This document shows, piece by piece, positions 1 through 7,891 of a stretch of 64,000 nucleotides of DNA. This stretch comes from Mesorhizobium sp. 65-26 (GTDB lineage: Bacteria > Pseudomonadota > Alphaproteobacteria > Rhizobiales > Rhizobiaceae): the NCBI GenBank assembly GCA_001899205.1, contig MKVL01000001.1:96691-160690 (forward strand), given 5' to 3'. The notes below the pieces were generated by a model, which was not told the DNA's origin, ran no database searches, and saw only the letters and a list, made by a program, of their open reading frames with translations. Position 1 is the first letter of the stretch, and each line of letters opens with the position of its first letter. A program made the position numbers and the translations under genes.

Positions 1-205
1 TCGCCCGGTGGATGACTGCCGCGGATTGAGGTTCTGGCGTCGTCGCCCAGGCGGCCGGCAAGCCCGCGACAGTCATAGGGCGCCGTGCCCCACCGGCCAC
101 TGCGGCTGAGTGAGGCACACCTCGCAGGAGGTACCCGGTGGGCGCGTGCGCACCGACAAGGCGCAGTCCGTCTTGGCGCAGTTCGAGTCGCCGCCTCAGG
201 AGACT
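1..205. other. Structured non-coding stretch at window edge
   Basis: No convincing gene was found here. The DNA is rich in inverted repeats: ATGACTGCCGCGG (about 12-24) is matched by CGCGACAGTCAT near 65-76, and CCCACCGG near 98-106 pairs with CCGGTGGG near 137-145. Enclosed in the latter are the smaller hairpins CACT..AGTG and ACCTC-GCAG-GAGGT. This could be a structured RNA or a repeat cluster, but it does not match the conserved cores of RNase P RNA, tmRNA, SRP RNA or a cobalamin riboswitch as I know them. An open minus-strand frame runs through it but lacks a ribosome binding site close to its ATG. Confidence 0.3.
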
Positions 206-667
206 TTATTTTGCCGGACCGGAGACGATGTAATACCCCTCGGACACGCTTTTGCCGCGCTTCGTCAGGGTCAGGCTGGCTGCATAATGCGCTTCGGCGT
301 TTCCGGCATAGATGTCGTGCTGAACGACGCCGCCGGCCACATTTTCGGCGTTGTCGACAACATATTGAGCGTTAACAGAATTCTGCGCACAGTAAACTGT
401 AACGAGCGGATGGTCTGTTAGTTTGTGAACTGGAGCAACCGCATCTGGCTGTCCATTTGTCCCCTGACCCACCTGCCATATTCCTGAAGTAATCACCGAT
501 CCTTTTGGCATATTGGCGACTGCTTGGTGCAAAAGTATTTCTAAAGCGGCTCTACTTGGTACTTGATTTCTTTGGGCGTGGTGATGATGCAGTTTCGCAT
601 ATGCAGGCATTGAAAAAAATGTAAGCGAGAAGAGAATGGCAGCAGCTTTAATCGATCGGGTCCCCAT
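206..667 (-). CDS. Small secreted protein of unknown function
   Basis: This 153-aa protein has a clear Sec signal peptide: charged start, hydrophobic core at residues 8-20, and an AYA cleavage site at about residue 24. The mature N-terminus begins KLHHHH, a His cluster that could bind metal. The mature part has one cysteine, in TVYCAQ near residue 93. The start is well supported by an AGGAGG ribosome binding site a few bases upstream (plus-strand positions about 673-678). The gene and its upstream region are clearly lower in GC than the rest of the window and lie next to the 3' end of a tRNA gene, which suggests acquisition by transfer. I do not recognise a family; periplasmic or secreted location is inferred from the signal peptide. 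Confidence 0.7.
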   Translation of the reverse strand: MGTRSIKAAAILFSLTFFSMPAYAKLHHHHAQRNQVPSRAALEILLHQAVANMPKGSVITSGIWQVGQGTNGQPDAVAPVHKLTDHPLVTVYCAQNSVNAQYVVDNAENVAGGVVQHDIYAGNAEAHYAASLTLTKRGKSVSEGYYIVSGPAK

Positions 668-881
668 CTAGGCCTCCTATCCCAGAAATAGGTATTCATT
701 AGGCACTCCTAAAATCTATGCTAAGGGCAGAAAATACAACGGCCTTCTACATGAAATCCGTACTGCACACGGAAATGTGAACAATAAAGCGTCGATAGGT
801 TGAGGCTGGCATGGCTACTCTCCAATAGATCGTCGAAATGAAAAGCTTTTCGCCGCAAGCCGGAGATGCTTTGAAAGAAAC
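668..881. other. AT-rich intergenic DNA beside tRNA-Gln
   Basis: This stretch of roughly 214 bases holds no gene that I can support. It is visibly AT-rich compared with the flanking core genes and runs up to the last base of the tRNA 3' end. It presumably contains the promoter of the secreted-protein gene to its left. Its composition and position fit the edge of an integrated element, but no integrase or att repeat lies inside the window. Confidence 0.4.
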
Positions 882-955
882 TGGCTGGGGAACCTGGATT
901 CGAACCAGGACTAACGGAGTCAGAGTCCGTGGGTCTACCGTTAACCTATTCCCCA
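882..955 (-). tRNA. tRNA-Gln (anticodon CTG)
   Basis: Read on the minus strand, the gene folds as a complete cloverleaf. The acceptor stem is TGGGGAA paired with TTCCCCA, the discriminator is G, and the 3' CCA is encoded. The anticodon stem ACGGA/TCCGT encloses the loop CTCTGAC, giving anticodon CTG for Gln. The T arm is CCTGG-TTCGAAT-CCAGG. Length is 74 nt. The 3' end points to the AT-rich region on the left, the usual side for site-specific integration. Confidence 0.95.
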
Positions 956-1089
956 GCAGGCGCGGTCATGAACCGCGCGGGCCGAGCGGCGAGCCGCTGT
1001 GAGCGCTGCCTTGTAGCCGTCACTGGAAAATAGTCAAGCCTGCTTGGCCATTCAACCGCAAGGTTTCTGATCGTTGGTCGGCGTGGCGT

Positions 1090-2022
1090 TCAACCACGGC
1101 TGCGGCTGAACTGCGAACGCTCGAAAAACAGCACCACGCCCAGCCCGATGATCAATGGCGCGATCAGGTAGAACAGGCGGAACACCAGCAGCGCGGCGAG
1201 CACCGCGACCGGGTCCATGTCGGACATCCCAGCCAGGAACACCACTTCGAAGACGCCGAGGCCGCCTGGCGCGTGCGAGATCTGAGCGACCGAGAACGAC
1301 ACCAGGAACACGCCGAGCACGACGAAATAGCCAGGGTTATGTGCGGCGGGCAGGGCGAAATAGATGATGGCGGCCGCCGCGATGAGCTCCACCGGCCCGA
1401 TCAGCAATTGCCGGGCAACGATCGGCAACGCCGGGTAGTGGATCTGGAAGGAGCCGATCTTGAGCGGGCGCAGGTGCAGCCAACTGCCGAAGGCATAGGC
1501 GACAATCAGCAGCAGCATGGCGATGCCAGCCGCTTCGGAGAGGCCGTGATGCTCCATGCCCGAAAAGCGATCGAGGATCTGCGGTTCGAGCACCAGCACC
1601 AGCCCAAGCATCAGGATGGTGGAGAGGATGAAGGTGATCCAGCAGATCGCCACCAGCACGCCGACATCCTGGCCGCTCAGGCCGCGCGTGCCGTAGGCGC
1701 GGTAGCGAATCACCGCGCCCGAAAACACCGAGCCGCCGATGTTGTGCGACAGCGCATAGGTGGTGAAGGAGCACAGGGTGACGAATAGCCATGACACCCT
1801 CTTGCCGATGTGCAGCAGGGCGATGTGGTCGTAGCCGGCAAGCGCCGCATAGGCGAGCACCGAACTCAGCGCGGCGAGTATCCAGCCCTTGGCGGGGATC
1901 GCCGTGATGCCGTCCCAGACATCGTCCAGCGATACGCCGCGCAGCTCGTGCCAGAGGAGCAGGATCGAGAAGATGACCGCCGCGATGCCGACGACCGGCC
2001 AGAAGTAGCGCCTCCAGTTCAT
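1090..2022 (-). CDS. Lysylphosphatidylglycerol synthase TM-region / UPF0104 family membrane protein
   Basis: This 310-aa protein is almost entirely hydrophobic, with about eight membrane segments starting at residues 8-25. Its layout matches the YbhN/UPF0104 family, related to the flippase domain of MprF. Recognisable pieces are the TTYALSHNIG segment near residue 88 and a glycine-rich HAPGGLGVFE motif near residue 252, both typical of the family. The soluble aminoacyl-transfer domain of full MprF is absent, so it is more likely a lipid-translocating or lipid-associated membrane protein than a lysyl-PG synthase. The substrate cannot be told from sequence. It stands alone, transcribed away from the Ppx gene. 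Confidence 0.8.
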   Translation of the reverse strand: MNWRRYFWPVVGIAAVIFSILLLWHELRGVSLDDVWDGITAIPAKGWILAALSSVLAYAALAGYDHIALLHIGKRVSWLFVTLCSFTTYALSHNIGGSVFSGAVIRYRAYGTRGLSGQDVGVLVAICWITFILSTILMLGLVLVLEPQILDRFSGMEHHGLSEAAGIAMLLLIVAYAFGSWLHLRPLKIGSFQIHYPALPIVARQLLIGPVELIAAAAIIYFALPAAHNPGYFVVLGVFLVSFSVAQISHAPGGLGVFEVVFLAGMSDMDPVAVLAALLVFRLFYLIAPLIIGLGVVLFFERSQFSRSRG

Positions 2023-2278
2023 TGCCTTGCCGCCATGCGCTGCGATCCGTTCCTTTCTGCTGAGATCGGGGTGATTTAGGAACCCGCCCGTCTTTCAGCA
2101 ATGCCTCATTGAAGCCGGCTATTCAACCGCCAAGACGGGTTGGCGGAGCCGCCGGCAAAATTCGCCGCACCCGCTCTTGGTGATACGGAACGGCGCTGCT
2201 AGTCTGTCGCCAACTTGAAACACACAGAGTGCCTGCTGCGTCCGTCCTCGGGTTCGCGCGGCGCCGGAAGGAACGACA
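2023..2278. other. Divergent intergenic region
   Basis: This 256-bp gap lies between the UPF0104 gene (minus) and the Ppx/GppA gene (plus) and must carry both promoters. I see a GGCGGAGCCGCC hairpin near 2139-2152 and a loose inverted repeat (AACCCGCCCGTCTT near 2080, AAGACGGGTT near 2132), but no promoter boxes I would defend. Confidence 0.35.
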
Positions 2279-3640
2279 GTGGAAGACCACGACACCGGCG
2301 CCGGCGCGTCGGATGTGGGTGAATCCAGCCATTCCGCGACGTCATCGGGCGCGCGGAACCGGAACGCCGGACGGCGGCCGAGCCATCAGGCGCGGCATCG
2401 GCCGGGTGGCGCCGAGGCTGGCGAAGCATCCGCAAATCAGAAGACCAGGGGCAAGAAGCGCCGCAAGCGAAGGCGCGGGCGCAAGGTTTTCGCGCGCGAT
2501 GACGCGCGTCCCGGCACGGAGCCGGTAACGGGTTCCCCGCCGCCGGACAACGCTCCCCAGCCGGAGCATGTCGCACCCCCGGCCGTCATCTCGGTGCCGC
2601 AACGATCCCACCAGGAACAGCGCCGTCCCTTCGTGCAGGAGCTGCCGGTCTTTGCGGCGCTCGATCTCGGCACCAACAACTGCCGCCTGCTGATCGCCGT
2701 GCCCGGCCGACACGGCCAGTTCCGGGTGGTGGACGCGTTCTCGCGCATCGTCAGGCTGGGCGAAGGCCTTTCGGCCACCGGCCGTCTCGGGCAGGCGGCG
2801 ATGGACCGCGCGGTCGAGGCGCTCAAGGTCTGCGGCGACAAGCTGCGCAACCGCAGGATCAGGAAGGCGAGGCTGATCGCCACGGAGGCCTGCCGTTCCG
2901 CCGAAAACGGCGTCGAGTTCCTGGAGCGGGTCGAGCGCGAGGCCGGGCTGAAGCTGGAGATCATCGACCGCCGCACCGAGGCGCGCCTGGCGGTTTCCGG
3001 CTGCGGCTCGCTGGTGGAGCGCGAGACGCAAGGCGTCGTGCTGTTCGACATTGGCGGCGGCTCGTCCGAGATCGCGCTCATCGACCTGACGGGTCGCCGC
3101 TCTGCCCGGCTGGCCAACCACATCGTCTCCTGGACATCGCTGCCGGTGGGGGTCGTCTCGCTGGCGGAGCGTTTCGGTGGGCGCACCGTGACGCCCGAGA
3201 CCTTCGCCGCGATGGTCGACGATGTCGCCGGGCGGCTTGCCGCTTTCGATGGCCGCGACCGGCTGAGCCATCTCCTGGCCAGCCCGAATTTCCATCTGCT
3301 GGGCACGTCGGGCACGGTCACGACCCTGGCCGGCGTCCATCTCGATCTTGAACGCTACGACCGCCGGCGCGTCGACGGGCTGTGGATGGATCGCCATAGC
3401 GTCGATCGCATGATCGAGAAGCTGATCGGCTGGGATTTCCAGCAGCGTGTGGCCAATCCTTGCATTGGCGCCGACCGTGCCGACCTCGTGCTCGCGGGTT
3501 GCGCCATCCTGCAGGCGATCCGGGATGTCTGGCCGTCCGAGCGCCTGCGCGTCGCCGATCGTGGCCTGCGCGAGGGCATATTGAGCGAACTGATGGCCGA
3601 CGACGGCGTCTGGCGCGGCAACGGGCGGGGCAGGGCATGA
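2279..3640 (+). CDS. Ppx/GppA phosphatase family protein (exopolyphosphatase / pppGpp phosphohydrolase)
   Basis: The protein has 453 aa. The ASKHA-fold phosphatase domain begins near residue 125 with the phosphate-binding motif LDLGTNNCRLLI and continues with the second signature FDIGGGSSEIAL near residue 257. By family it hydrolyses polyphosphate or pppGpp; the two cannot be separated here. Residues 1-120 are a low-complexity Arg/Pro/Gly-rich tail with the strongly basic run KKRRKRRRGRK near residues 59-69, so the N-terminus may bind nucleic acid or polyphosphate. The start is GTG, preceded by GGAAGGA. The stop codon lies inside a 45-bp palindromic repeat, so the last residues may have been shaped by its insertion. 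The gene is followed by rlmE on the same strand, a common rhizobial pairing. Confidence 0.88.
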   Translation: MEDHDTGAGASDVGESSHSATSSGARNRNAGRRPSHQARHRPGGAEAGEASANQKTRGKKRRKRRRGRKVFARDDARPGTEPVTGSPPPDNAPQPEHVAPPAVISVPQRSHQEQRRPFVQELPVFAALDLGTNNCRLLIAVPGRHGQFRVVDAFSRIVRLGEGLSATGRLGQAAMDRAVEALKVCGDKLRNRRIRKARLIATEACRSAENGVEFLERVEREAGLKLEIIDRRTEARLAVSGCGSLVERETQGVVLFDIGGGSSEIALIDLTGRRSARLANHIVSWTSLPVGVVSLAERFGGRTVTPETFAAMVDDVAGRLAAFDGRDRLSHLLASPNFHLLGTSGTVTTLAGVHLDLERYDRRRVDGLWMDRHSVDRMIEKLIGWDFQQRVANPCIGADRADLVLAGCAILQAIRDVWPSERLRVADRGLREGILSELMADDGVWRGNGRGRA

Positions 3641-3679
3641 TCCCGAAAAGTGGAGACCGGTTTTCGGGAGAGATCATGC
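3635..3679. repeat. 45-bp palindromic intergenic element, copy 1
   Basis: The element starts GCATGATCCCGAAAAGTGG and ends with its near reverse complement, finishing GATCATGC, so RNA from it would form a hairpin. It is the first of two copies. It supplies the TGA stop of the Ppx gene at 3638-3640. Elements of this type (ATGATCC-GAAAAGTGG core) are widespread between genes in Mesorhizobium and relatives. Confidence 0.85.
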
Positions 3680-3696
3680 CCCGACAGGAAAACCAC

Positions 3697-3741
3697 GCAT
3701 GATCCCGAAAAGTGGAAGCCGGTTGTCGGGAGAGATCATGC
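3697..3741. repeat. 45-bp palindromic intergenic element, copy 2
   Basis: This is the second copy, same orientation and same length as copy 1, starting 62 bp downstream of it and differing at only a few positions in the central loop and arm. It ends about 20 bases before the rlmE start codon, so it lies in the leader of rlmE and could affect message stability or coupling to the upstream gene. Confidence 0.85.
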
Positions 3742-3760
3742 CGCAACGAGATATCAGGCC

Positions 3761-4456
3761 ATGACCAAGAAGCCGGGAAAGCCGGGCTCGGCAGGCATTC
3801 GCGTGCTGAAGACCAGGATCAAGAAGAAGAGCGGGCTGAAGGAATCGTCGCGCCGCTGGCTCGAACGCCACATGAACGACCCCTATGTTCAGCGCTCCAA
3901 GGCCGACGGCTACAGGTCGCGCGCGGCCTACAAGCTGATCGAGATCGACGACAAGCATCATCTCCTGAAGCCGGGCATGAAGGTGATCGATCTCGGCGCG
4001 GCCCCGGGCGGCTGGTGCCAGGTCGCCGCGGCCCGCACCAGGTCGACGGCCGAAAACCCGCATGTCGTCGGCATCGACTATCTCGAGATGGATGCCGTGC
4101 CCGGCGCTCCCGTGCTGTTGCTGGATTTCCTCGACCCCGACGCGCCGCAGAAACTGTCCGAGACTCTTGGTGGCCAGCCGGACGTCGTGCTGTCGGACAT
4201 GGCCGCGCCGACCACGGGCCATCGCCGGACCGACCATCTGCGCACCATGCATTTGTGCGAGGTGGCGGCCGACTTCGCGTTGCAGGTGTTGAAACCGGGC
4301 GGCCATTTCCTGGCCAAGACCTTCCAGGGTGGCGCGGAAAACGAATTGCTGGCCCGGCTGAAGCAGAATTTCCGCACGGTGCAGCACATCAAGCCGCCGG
4401 CCTCTCGCGACGAGTCCGTGGAGCTCTACCTCCTCGCCAAGGATTTCAAGGGGTGA
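3761..4456 (+). CDS. rlmE: 23S rRNA (uridine-2'-O-)-methyltransferase RlmE
   Basis: This 231-aa FtsJ/RrmJ-type enzyme methylates the 2'-O of a uridine in the A loop of 23S rRNA (U2552 in E. coli numbering) using S-adenosylmethionine. The SAM site [16 protein letters not shown] is at about residues 75-90. The catalytic K-D-K-E set is visible: Lys in SRAAYKLIE, Asp in [10 protein letters not shown], Lys in FLAKTFQGG, and Glu in [10 protein letters not shown] basic N-terminal tail ([17 protein letters not shown]) fits rRNA binding. I chose ATG 3761, because longer frames upstream run through the repeat element. It is probably cotranscribed with the Ppx gene. Confidence 0.95.
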   Translation: MTKKPGKPGSAGIRVLKTRIKKKSGLKESSRRWLERHMNDPYVQRSKADGYRSRAAYKLIEIDDKHHLLKPGMKVIDLGAAPGGWCQVAAARTRSTAENPHVVGIDYLEMDAVPGAPVLLLDFLDPDAPQKLSETLGGQPDVVLSDMAAPTTGHRRTDHLRTMHLCEVAADFALQVLKPGGHFLAKTFQGGAENELLARLKQNFRTVQHIKPPASRDESVELYLLAKDFKG

Positions 4457-4460
4457 GAAC

Positions 4461-4539
4461 CCGTTCCGCCGAGGCGGATCAGAACGTCCACTGGACGTTC
4501 TGAAGGGTTCGAACGCCCGGAGCTATAGCGAAGGGCAGG
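4461..4539. repeat. About 80-bp tandem repeat, copy 1, with perfect hairpin
   Basis: The unit starts CCGTTCCGCCGAGGCGG and ends near AGCGAAGGGCAGG. Inside it, positions 4480-4502 form a perfect 11-bp inverted repeat (CAGAACGTCCA, one-base loop, TGGACGTTCTG). It lies between the convergent ends of rlmE and the MFS gene, a good site for a transcription-ending or 3'-end-protecting structure. Confidence 0.8.
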
Positions 4540-4545
4540 GCCTGG

Positions 4546-4625
4546 CCGTTCCGCCGAAGGCGGACCAGAACGTCAGGTGGACGTTCTGAAGGGTTCGAAC
4601 GCCCGGAGCCTTAGCGGAGGGCAGG
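4546..4625. repeat. About 80-bp tandem repeat, copy 2
   Basis: This is an imperfect direct copy of the preceding unit. Its hairpin at 4566-4588 keeps 9-bp arms (CAGAACGTC / GACGTTCTG) although the loop differs from copy 1, so the stem is the conserved part. The copy ends 14 bases before the stop codon of the minus-strand MFS gene. Confidence 0.8.
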
Positions 4626-4638
4626 CTTCACGGAACGC

Positions 4639-6060
4639 CTACTTCCCGGGCGTGCTGACGGTTTCCAGCGTCTTGGGCGTCGCCAGCCTGCCATGGCCGG
4701 ACACAGCGCTGCCGGCATCCGGCGCGAGCCGCAGGAATGTCAGCGATGCCGTCGCCGAGACCGCCGCGACGATGAAGAAGGCGGTGTGGAAATCGCTCAG
4801 CGTCAGCGGCCCGCCATGCACGGCGGTCGACACTTCCAGTATGCCGCCCGCAAGCGACACGCCGAGCGCGATCGACAGTTGCTGGAACACGGCGGTGATC
4901 GGCGTCGCCTTGCTGGTGTCGGCGGGCGCGATATCGGCGTAGGAGAGAGCGTTGACGCCGGTGAAGAACATCGACCGGATGAAGCCGCCGACCAGCAGGA
5001 TCGAGAGCATCAGCACATAAGGGGTCTGCGGCGTGAAGAAGCCGTAGATGGCGATCGAGCCGGCGGCGACGAGCGAGCCCGAGATCAGGACCCGGCGGAA
5101 GCCGACGAGACGGAAGATCAGGGCGGTGACGAATTTCATGCCGATGGCGCCGATCGCCGAGACGAAGGTGATCATGCCGGACTGGAAGGGCGTCAGCCCG
5201 AAGCCGATCTGAAACATCAGCGGCAGCAGGAAGGGCACCGCGCCGATGCCGATGCGAAACAGCGAACCGCCGAGAACGGAGGAGCGGAACACCTGATTGC
5301 GGAACAGATCGAGCGCCAGCAGCGGGTTGGCGGCGCGCCGCGCATGCAAAAGGTAGAGCACGCCGCAGACGATGCCGGTCGCCACCGTGATGAAGCCGAC
5401 CATTGGTGGCAGGGCTGGCAGGCTGACCACGGAGAGACCGAAGACGACGCCGGATGCCGCGAGCCCGCTCAGCAGGAAGCCGGGCACGTCGAGCGGCGGG
5501 GTCTCGATGGATTCCGTCTCAGGCAGAAAGCGCGTCGCGAGCCAGATGCCGATGAGGCCGATCGGCACGTTGATGAGGAAGATCCAGTGCCAGGTGAAAT
5601 AGGTGGTGATGAAGCCGCCGATCGGCGGCCCGACCAGTGGTCCGACGAGGGCCGGCACGGTGAGCCAGGACATTGCCGCGACGAGGTCGCTCTTGGGCGT
5701 CGCCCGCACCAGCACCAGGCGCCCGACCGGCGTCATCATGGCGCCGCCCATGCCCTGCAGGAAGCGGGATATGACGAAGGCCGTCAACGAATTGGAGAAG
5801 GCGCAGGCCACAGATCCCGCGATGAAGACGGCGATTGCCGCGCGAAACACGTTCTTGGCGCCAAACCGGTCGGCCATCCAGCCGCTGATCGGAATGAAAA
5901 TCGCCAACGAGACCAGATAGGCCGTCAGCGCCAGCTTCAGCGCGATCGGGCTGGTATGGATATCGACGGCGATCGCCGGCAGCGACGTCGCGATCACGGT
6001 CGAATCCATGTTCTCCATGAAAAGAGCGACCGCCAGGATGAGCGGAATGATGCGGTTCAA
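4639..6060 (-). CDS. MFS multidrug efflux transporter, DHA2 (14-TM) type
   Basis: This 473-aa inner-membrane protein matches the EmrB/QacA drug:H+ antiporter family. The conserved DHA2 motif D1 is at the N-terminus (LFMENMDSTVIATSLPAIA, residues 14-32). Motif A is GWMADRFGAKN near residues 60-70, and motif C is seen in the LVGPLVGPPIGG segment near residue 138. Length suits 14 membrane segments. The start codon is TTG at 6060; the N-terminal residues it gives belong to the conserved first helix, so a later ATG is less likely. There is no adjacent EmrA-type membrane-fusion gene or TetR regulator, so the substrate cannot be guessed. Confidence 0.88.
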   Translation of the reverse strand: MNRIIPLILAVALFMENMDSTVIATSLPAIAVDIHTSPIALKLALTAYLVSLAIFIPISGWMADRFGAKNVFRAAIAVFIAGSVACAFSNSLTAFVISRFLQGMGGAMMTPVGRLVLVRATPKSDLVAAMSWLTVPALVGPLVGPPIGGFITTYFTWHWIFLINVPIGLIGIWLATRFLPETESIETPPLDVPGFLLSGLAASGVVFGLSVVSLPALPPMVGFITVATGIVCGVLYLLHARRAANPLLALDLFRNQVFRSSVLGGSLFRIGIGAVPFLLPLMFQIGFGLTPFQSGMITFVSAIGAIGMKFVTALIFRLVGFRRVLISGSLVAAGSIAIYGFFTPQTPYVLMLSILLVGGFIRSMFFTGVNALSYADIAPADTSKATPITAVFQQLSIALGVSLAGGILEVSTAVHGGPLTLSDFHTAFFIVAAVSATASLTFLRLAPDAGSAVSGHGRLATPKTLETVSTPGK

Positions 6061-6357
6061 GGAAAACGCCCTGTTTGGTCTTCGCGATTCGGAACCAGGC
6101 TTGGGGGCGAGCCGGCAGGAGGCGCGGTTATCACGCCTAGGCCCAAAAGTCGCATTAAATCCCTGTCACGTTTGTGCGAGCGGCAACTGCTGGTAGCATC
6201 TTTCTCCCAAAGCCCCATAGTTTGTGGCTGCGACGCAAGGATCGGCTTTTCATTGCCGGCGGGACGTGGTACCAGCCACCGCCAATCCTGAAAGGGAAGA
6301 ACGAGTCGGCGCTGTCCATTCCGGTCCAGCGCTTTTTCCGTATTCAAAGGGCTGGCC
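6061..6357. other. Divergent promoter region, MFS / guaB
   Basis: This 297-bp gap separates two genes that start in opposite directions, so it must carry two promoters. The part near 6130-6220 is less GC-rich than the rest. I see no riboswitch; in particular, no purine or guanidine riboswitch core is recognisable ahead of guaB. Confidence 0.35.
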
Positions 6358-7860
6358 ATGGCAAAAATCATCGAAACGTCCACCGGCGCGCTGGCGCTGA
6401 CCTTCGACGACGTGCTGCTTCAGCCCGGTCATTCCGAGGTCATGCCCGGCCAGACCGACATCCGCGCGCGCATCGCCGGCGACATCGACCTCAACGTGCC
6501 GATCCTGTCGGCGGCAATGGATACCGTCACCGAGGCCCGCCTCGCCATCGCCATGGCCCAGGCCGGCGGCATCGGCGTCATTCATCGTAATTTCTCGCCG
6601 GCCGAGCAGGCCGAGCAGGTGCGGCAGGTGAAGAAGTTCGAATCCGGCATGGTCGTCAATCCGGTCACCATCGGCCCCGACGCCACGCTCGCCGACGCCC
6701 TGTCACTGATGCGCATCAACGGCATATCGGGCATTCCGGTGGTCGAGAATGGCGGCACCGGCGGCCACAAGGTCGGCCGGCTGGTCGGCATCCTCACCAA
6801 TCGCGACGTGCGCTTTGCTTCGGATCCCGCGCAGAAGGTCTATGAGTTGATGACCCGTGAGAACCTCATCACGGTCAAGGAGAATGTCGACCAGGACGAG
6901 GCCAAGCGGCTCCTGCACCAGCACCGCATCGAAAAGCTCGTCGTCGTCGACAAGAAGGGCAACTGCGTCGGCCTGATCACGGTCAAGGACATCGAGAAGT
7001 CGCAGCTCAACCCGCACGCCACCAAGGACGCGCAGGGCCGCCTGCGCGCGGCGGCGGCCACCAGCGTCGGCGACGACGGTTTCGAGCGTGCCGAACGGCT
7101 GATCGATGCGGGCGTCGACCTGCTGGTGATCGATACCGCGCATGGCCACTCGCAGCGCGTGCTGGACGCGGTGACGCGGGCCAAGAAGCTCTCGAATTCG
7201 GTGCGTATCCTGGCCGGCAACGTCGCGACCGCCGAAGGCACCCAGGCGTTGATCGACGCGGGCGCCGATGCCGTCAAGGTCGGCATCGGGCCGGGCTCGA
7301 TCTGCACGACGCGAATCGTTGCCGGTGTCGGCGTGCCGCAGCTTTCGGCCATCATGTCGGCGGTGGAGACCGCGCACAAATCCGGCGCTTCGGTGATTGC
7401 CGACGGCGGCATCAAATATTCCGGCGATCTCGCCAAGGCGCTCGCCGCCGGCGCCAGCGCCGCGATGATCGGCTCGCTGCTGGCCGGAACCGACGAGAGC
7501 CCGGGCGAGGTTTACCTGCATCAGGGCCGCTCGTTCAAGGCTTACCGGGGCATGGGTTCGGTCGGCGCGATGGCGCGCGGCTCGGCCGATCGCTACTTCC
7601 AGGCCGAGGTTCGCGACACGCTGAAACTCGTTCCGGAAGGCATCGAAGGGCAGGTTCCCTACAAAGGACCTGTGTCTGGTGTGCTTCACCAGCTTGCGGG
7701 CGGCCTGAAAGCCGCTATGGGTTATGTTGGCGCGCGCGATCTTGCTGACTTCCGCGAGCGTGCCACCTTTGTGCGCATATCCAACGCCGGACTTCGTGAA
7801 AGCCACGCCCATGACGTCACGATTACCCGCGAAAGCCCGAACTATCCCGGCGGAGTCTGA
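6358..7860 (+). CDS. guaB: IMP dehydrogenase
   Basis: The 500-aa enzyme oxidises IMP to XMP with NAD+, the committed step of guanine nucleotide synthesis. It starts [11 protein letters not shown], the family's conserved N-terminus. Two CBS domains interrupt the TIM barrel at about residues 97-220. The catalytic loop [13 protein letters not shown] carries the nucleophile Cys316, and the flap and active-site residues follow in [10 protein letters not shown]. Length equals the usual bacterial enzyme. The start ATG is the first in frame and begins just before conserved sequence. The next gene begins close to or overlapping its end. Confidence 0.98.
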   Translation: MAKIIETSTGALALTFDDVLLQPGHSEVMPGQTDIRARIAGDIDLNVPILSAAMDTVTEARLAIAMAQAGGIGVIHRNFSPAEQAEQVRQVKKFESGMVVNPVTIGPDATLADALSLMRINGISGIPVVENGGTGGHKVGRLVGILTNRDVRFASDPAQKVYELMTRENLITVKENVDQDEAKRLLHQHRIEKLVVVDKKGNCVGLITVKDIEKSQLNPHATKDAQGRLRAAAATSVGDDGFERAERLIDAGVDLLVIDTAHGHSQRVLDAVTRAKKLSNSVRILAGNVATAEGTQALIDAGADAVKVGIGPGSICTTRIVAGVGVPQLSAIMSAVETAHKSGASVIADGGIKYSGDLAKALAAGASAAMIGSLLAGTDESPGEVYLHQGRSFKAYRGMGSVGAMARGSADRYFQAEVRDTLKLVPEGIEGQVPYKGPVSGVLHQLAGGLKAAMGYVGARDLADFRERATFVRISNAGLRESHAHDVTITRESPNYPGGV

Positions 7861-7891
7861 CTCCTCCAGCCTCGCGCTGAACCTGACCACC

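Noticed and set aside
1-76. Minus-strand frame starting with ATG at 76 and running off the window (MTVAGLPAAWATT...)
   Set aside because: No ribosome binding site at usable spacing, the residues look like a translated GC-rich hairpin, and the frame is open upstream as well. Not enough evidence for a partial gene.
1-205. Cobalamin riboswitch, because of GCCACTG and GCCCGCGACAGTCA-like strings
   Set aside because: The order of conserved blocks is wrong, the second half (GGGAAGGC, CAGGAGACC) is missing, and no vitamin B12-related gene lies downstream.
1155-1788. Plus-strand open frames inside the UPF0104 gene
   Set aside because: Shadow frames of the minus-strand membrane protein; sequences are low-complexity Arg/Gly/Ala-rich with no family signature.
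4693-6291. 532-aa plus-strand frame opposite the MFS gene
   Set aside because: An antisense shadow caused by high GC in third codon positions; composed mainly of Arg, Asp, Gly and Glu without structure, while the minus strand encodes a full transporter.
6061-6357. Possible purine or guanidine riboswitch ahead of guaB
   Set aside because: No conserved purine-riboswitch core or guanidine motif found; the region looks like an ordinary divergent promoter region.
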